From: Streptomyces flaveus
Lineage (GTDB): Bacteria > Actinomycetota > Actinomycetes > Streptomycetales > Streptomycetaceae
Assembly (NCBI RefSeq): GCF_014647675.1
Contig: NZ_BMPQ01000029.1
Coordinates: 1-64,000, forward strand
Reading direction: 5' to 3'
Length of the DNA stretch: 64,000 nt
Of this stretch, positions 61,133 through 64,000 are shown piece by piece. Under the pieces are notes generated by a model. It ran no database searches. It was not told the DNA's origin and saw only the letters and a program-made list of their open reading frames with translations. Within the stretch, counting starts at the first letter, position 1, and every line of letters starts with the position of its first letter. The position numbers were made by a program, and so were the translations under genes.

Positions 61133-61843
61133 GTGGAACTGCGCTTCGAGACGCGCCGGTCGGACTCGCCGTGGGTCGACACCGTGTGGACCTGCACGAG
61201 CGAGCAGGTCGCGGCGATGACGTCCGTCGCAGCGGTGCGCTGGGGCCTGGTGTTCTGGGAGCAGGGCGGCCGGGCGTACGCGGGCATCACCGGTCCCGAG
61301 ACCCGGACCGGCACGGCGCCGGTGCCGGAGGGCGCGACCTTCACGGGCATCGAGTTCGCCGTGGGCACCTCGTTGCGGGCCGTGCCCACGCCAGCGCTGG
61401 TGGACGGCGGCGTCGAGCTCCCCGACACCACGCGCCGGACGTTCCGGCTGGACGGCGCGCGCTGGGAGACGCCCGGCCCCGACGACGCCGAGGCCCTGGT
61501 CGAGCGTCTCGTCCGGGCCGGGATCGTGGTCCGTGACCCGCTCGTCGCCGAGGTGCTGCGGGGGCACCGCCCGGCCGTCTCGGGGCGCACGGTCGAACGC
61601 CGGTTCCGCGCCGCGACCGGGCTGACGCGGGGCGCCGTCCGGCAGATCGAGCGGGCCCGCACGGCGGCGGAGCTGCTGGCGGCCGGCCACCCGGCCGCCG
61701 ACGTCGTCGCCAAGCTCGACTACTTCGACGAGCCGCACCTGGCCCGGGCACTGCGCTCCTACGTCGGACGCACCGCCAGGCAGCTGCGCGAGGGCACCGG
61801 CGGTGCGATCGCCCTCGACCTGGATCAGCGCTTGACGTCGTAG
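61133..61843 (+). CDS. AraC-type transcriptional regulator
   Basis: 236 residues from GTG 61133. The first 150 are a sensor-like domain (MTSVAAVRWGLVFWEQGGRA). The C-terminal half has the double helix-turn-helix of AraC proteins: GRTVERRFRAATGLTRGAVR, then AADVVAKLDYFDEPHLARAL. It overlaps the convergent RibD-like gene by 19 bases at their 3' ends, so the two are a functional pair in many actinomycetes. It probably regulates the reductase or its neighbours. The frame is open upstream to 61004 but without a ribosome site. Confidence 0.78.
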   Translation: MELRFETRRSDSPWVDTVWTCTSEQVAAMTSVAAVRWGLVFWEQGGRAYAGITGPETRTGTAPVPEGATFTGIEFAVGTSLRAVPTPALVDGGVELPDTTRRTFRLDGARWETPGPDDAEALVERLVRAGIVVRDPLVAEVLRGHRPAVSGRTVERRFRAATGLTRGAVRQIERARTAAELLAAGHPAADVVAKLDYFDEPHLARALRSYVGRTARQLREGTGGAIALDLDQRLTS

Positions 61844-62403
61844 ACCAGCTTCAGGATCCCGTTCGCGTAGCTCTCCGACTCCCGCAGCGTCAGCATCTGC
61901 TTGTCGCGGTCGGCCCGACCGAACACGCTCTTCCCGGCACCGAGCAGCACGGGGAAGACGAGCAGGTTGTACTGGTCGATCAGGCCCGCGTCCGACAATC
62001 GCCGGGCCAGCTCCGCGCTCCCGTGGATGAAGATCGCGCCGCCCTCGCCCTCCTTGAGCGCGGCGACGTCCTTGGTCGAGCGCAGGATGGTCGTCGGCCC
62101 CCACCCGTCGACGAGGGCATCGTCGGACAGCGTGGTCGACGCCACATACTTGGGCAGCTCCTTGTAGTCGGCGTGGTCCTCCGAGCCGGGCCAGACCCGC
62201 GCGAACGCCTCGTAACTGCGGCGGCCGAACATCAGCGCCGTCGTGTCGGCGAGCTCTTCGCCCTTCAGTGACCAGGCTTCCGGGACGAACTCGAGGTCCT
62301 TGAACACCCAGCCGCCGCTGCGGTGCTCTTCCCCCGGCCCGCCGCCGGGCGAGTCCACGACGCCGTCGAGCGACATGAAACCGGTGTAGACCAGGTCACG
62401 CAT
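61825..62403 (-). CDS. RibD C-terminal/dihydrofolate-reductase-like protein
   Basis: 192 residues. LVYTGFMSLDGVVDSPGG at the N-terminus, MFGRRSYEAFARVWPG, IFIHGSAELARRLSDAGLID and NLLVFPVLLGAGKSVFG are the RibD_C/DHFR-like fold with an NADPH site. These proteins are common in actinomycetes and rarely characterised. ATG at 62403. Convergent with the AraC gene with overlapping 3' ends. Confidence 0.88.
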   Translation of the reverse strand: MRDLVYTGFMSLDGVVDSPGGGPGEEHRSGGWVFKDLEFVPEAWSLKGEELADTTALMFGRRSYEAFARVWPGSEDHADYKELPKYVASTTLSDDALVDGWGPTTILRSTKDVAALKEGEGGAIFIHGSAELARRLSDAGLIDQYNLLVFPVLLGAGKSVFGRADRDKQMLTLRESESYANGILKLVYDVKR

Positions 62404-62557
62404 GGTGCTGTCTCCTCATGATCGGGCGAGCTGCTGGGCCCACGCTAGATCGCGGTCGCGGCGGCCGTCTTGGACGGAAACGACAGCAGCCACTCGGGAG
62501 GTAGAACAAAGGGGATCCGGGCAGAGCAGCAGGGTCGCGGCTCAGTAGGCTCCGCCG

Positions 62558-62920
62558 GTGACGACACCGAACCGATTCCATATGTCCTTCGACGGCCGTT
62601 CCCACCGCGTAGTGGTGGACAGTCAGGACGTGACCGAGCACGTTACGGCTGTCGATGTCCACGCTGACGTACATGATGTACCGCGCGTCGTATTGCACTT
62701 GCGCCCAACTGGGACATGGCCGGCCGAACTGGACTTCCTTGCCCGGGTTGAGATCGGTACGCCGCCCGAGCCCGGGCTTACTGCCGCTGCTTTCCTGGAG
62801 GCGCTGGATCCGCTGGAGGTGGAGCGCGAGGCTCTTGCGCGTATGGATCTGGAGAACGTGCCGGGTGGGGGTACGGCTGCGGTACTGCGGCAGTTGGCGG
62901 AGTGGGCGCGTGGCGCTTGA
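62558..62920 (+). CDS. Hypothetical phage-type protein
   Basis: 120 residues from GTG 62558. RFHMSFDGRSHRVVVDSQDV, then VPRVVLHLRPTGTWP and a helical C-terminus with AAFLEALDPLEVEREAL. It overlaps a DUF6093-like gene, the pairing seen in the head-tail region of Streptomyces prophages. Not recognised by itself. Confidence 0.55.
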   Translation: MTTPNRFHMSFDGRSHRVVVDSQDVTEHVTAVDVHADVHDVPRVVLHLRPTGTWPAELDFLARVEIGTPPEPGLTAAAFLEALDPLEVEREALARMDLENVPGGGTAAVLRQLAEWARGA

Positions 62921-63329
62921 TCTGTCGGGGGTGCGGCGGGTCGTGGAGAGGCTGCTCGATGACCGGCTGGAGCTGTGGCGGGACGTGGATGGGGTCTCTG
63001 GAGACGTCCTTGACGAGGGGACGGGAGAACTGAAGCTCGGCGGCTCAGTGCCTGTCCTTCTGTGGGCGGGCGTGGGTGCGATCGTGCGTCCCGGATCACT
63101 CGGAGTCGTGCCGCACTTGGACTCGCTCGCAGCAGCAGGGCCCTCATCCACTGCCTACCAGGCTCTGCTACCCCTGACCGCGCCGTCGGCAGCGGTCGAC
63201 GACGTGTTGGTCGTTTCTCGCACGGCGCGCGACCCGCAACTCACCGGGCGCCGATTCCGAGTCGTCGATGTCGGCCTCGGGACGTACACCGTGGTACGCG
63301 TGATGCGCCTTGAGCTGCTGGCAGATTGA
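62910..63329 (+). CDS. DUF6093-like phage head-tail connector protein
   Basis: 139 residues from GTG 62910. LDLSGVRRVVERLLDDRLEL, GELKLGGSVPVLLWAGVGAI and the C-terminal RRFRVVDVGLGTYTVVRVMR match the DUF6093 phage family, small connector-like beta proteins encoded after capsid genes. It overlaps the preceding gene by 11 bases. It lies 28 kb from the capsid gene at 33.3 kb, with no other phage genes around it. Confidence 0.6.
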   Translation: MALDLSGVRRVVERLLDDRLELWRDVDGVSGDVLDEGTGELKLGGSVPVLLWAGVGAIVRPGSLGVVPHLDSLAAAGPSSTAYQALLPLTAPSAAVDDVLVVSRTARDPQLTGRRFRVVDVGLGTYTVVRVMRLELLAD

Positions 63330-63415
63330 CGCGGTGTCAGCAGACGCCGTTCTGGGACCGAATCGGGACGTGGAAGAAGTGAACTTAATCTTGGGAGTTG
63401 GGCAAAAATGTCCTC

Positions 63416-63802
63416 ATGACGGGGTGGCAGAAGGTCCTTTGGTGGGCGTTGTCGGCAGTCGGCGCCGTGGCGGCGGTCGTGCTGATGGTGTGGGTGTTGA
63501 CTGCGGACTTGGAGCAGTCGAGTCAGGTCGCCGGGATTGTCGGCTCTGTGGCTGGGATCGCCGCGGTGGGGGTGGGGCTGTGGCAGGTCACCATGTCGGC
63601 GGGGAGCGCATCGTCTGGGGAGCCGGTGACGGCTGAGGCCGGTTCGAACGCGGCGCGCGGGAACATTCGCAACGCCCAGGCGCGGGACACGGCACCGGGT
63701 ACGGGCACTTCACCGGCAGGCGGTTCGGGGATCCGGGCCAGCGGCGGGTCGAACGCGGCGGGTGGGGACATCGACGGATCGACGGCGCGGCACGGTCAGT
63801 GA
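63416..63802 (+). CDS. Two-TM protein with Gly/Ser/Asn-rich tail
   Basis: 128 residues. Two N-terminal hydrophobic helices (VLWWALSAVGAVAAVVLMVW and VAGIVGSVAGIAAVGVGLW), then a low-complexity tail in which GSNAARGNI and GSNAAGGDI recur. The start may be ATG 63416 or TTG 63398. Its stop overlaps the next ATG. Function unknown. Confidence 0.6.
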   Translation: MTGWQKVLWWALSAVGAVAAVVLMVWVLTADLEQSSQVAGIVGSVAGIAAVGVGLWQVTMSAGSASSGEPVTAEAGSNAARGNIRNAQARDTAPGTGTSPAGGSGIRASGGSNAAGGDIDGSTARHGQ

Positions 63803-64000
63803 TGAGTAGACGCAAGAAGCGGCCCGACGAAGACGTCACGGCCGAACCGGAAATGGCGCCCGGAGTGTCAGCCTCTTCGGGTTCCAATGCCGCGGGGCGA
63901 GATGTGGTGAACTCCGTGGCGGTGCATGCCGAACAGGCGCTACCCCCGGAGGCGTACGGTCCCATTCCGGACGATGCCGCGGATGACGGGGTGTCGAATA
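63802..64000 (+). CDS. Hypothetical protein, C-terminus beyond window
   Basis: The first 66 codons from ATG 63802, overlapping the previous stop by one base. MSRRKKRPDEDVTAEPEM, then SGSNAAGRDVVNS, the same GSNAA motif as the neighbour, then an acidic Pro-rich stretch. Such motifs precede larger effector or NTPase domains in other Streptomyces proteins; here the rest is missing. Confidence 0.55.
   Translation, partial: MSRRKKRPDEDVTAEPEMAPGVSASSGSNAAGRDVVNSVAVHAEQALPPEAYGPIPDDAADDGVSN

Noticed and set aside
1..64000. CRISPR arrays
   Set aside because: No regularly spaced direct repeats of 25-40 bases were seen anywhere in the window.
12540..64000. Second attachment site matching the tRNA-Arg 3' end
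   Set aside because: Reading for the T-arm and acceptor sequence found no further copy; short partial matches near 48.6 kb do not extend.

Overview
The window has very high GC, GTG starts, Shine-Dalgarno sites of the GGAGG type and typical actinomycete families (XRE/DUF397 pair, MAB_1171c-like protein, FxsB-like SPASM maturase). It comes from a Streptomyces or close relative and covers a mosaic stretch of chromosome.

1-11.5 kb is a catabolic regulon. A truncated solute-binding lipoprotein gene, a short-chain dehydrogenase, a D-threonine-aldolase-like PLP enzyme and a RidA imine deaminase run leftward. A GntR/FCD repressor sits in the middle. A HAD dehalogenase-like hydrolase, a second RidA and two FAD amine oxidases run rightward. 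The same 17-bp palindrome (TGGTCGA-N3-TCGACCA) lies at all three promoters. The segment has been duplicated and partly decayed: a broken mirror copy of the HAD gene, a fused remnant of the aldolase and SDR genes, a cupin fragment and a transposase fragment.

12.5-34.9 kb is a phage-like integrated element, starting at a tRNA-Arg(CCU) gene beside a tyrosine integrase. It carries an excisionase-like gene behind a 19-codon coupled leader, a serine recombinase without its catalytic domain, an XRE / ImmA-IrrE / 7-TM / MpaB-like cassette, two ParB-fold proteins, an antirestriction-type methyltransferase, a VRR-NUC nuclease, and a head module (terminase, portal, scaffold, decoration, major capsid). 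A reverse-oriented RAMA-domain gene lies inside it. No tail, lysis or replication genes are seen. The head module stops abruptly at 34.87 kb.

35.0-48.5 kb is a DNA phosphorothioation island. dndA diverges from dndBCDE around a palindromic control region. A visibly lower-GC five-gene operon facing dndE encodes an RNA polymerase alpha-CTD-like helix-hairpin-helix protein, a PLD-nuclease/DEAD-helicase fusion, a 54-residue protein, an SMC-like ATPase and a Dnd-associated protein. It is the probable restriction arm and is not DndFGH in layout. A phosphorothioation-associated methyltransferase flanks dndA.

48.8-60.3 kb looks like specialised metabolism: an NB-ARC/TPR STAND protein, a 66-residue candidate RiPP precursor, an FxsB-like SPASM radical SAM enzyme, a GNAT acetyltransferase and a small cysteine-pair protein on the plus strand. 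Opposing them is a tightly coupled operon of TauD-like oxygenase, large B12-type radical SAM protein and MurG-like glycosyltransferase. An HATPase gene and an XRE-DUF5753/DUF397 pair follow.

60.4-64 kb holds a secreted or membrane protein, an AraC-type regulator, a RibD/DHFR-like reductase, two phage connector-like genes and two genes sharing a GSNAA motif, the last cut by the window end.
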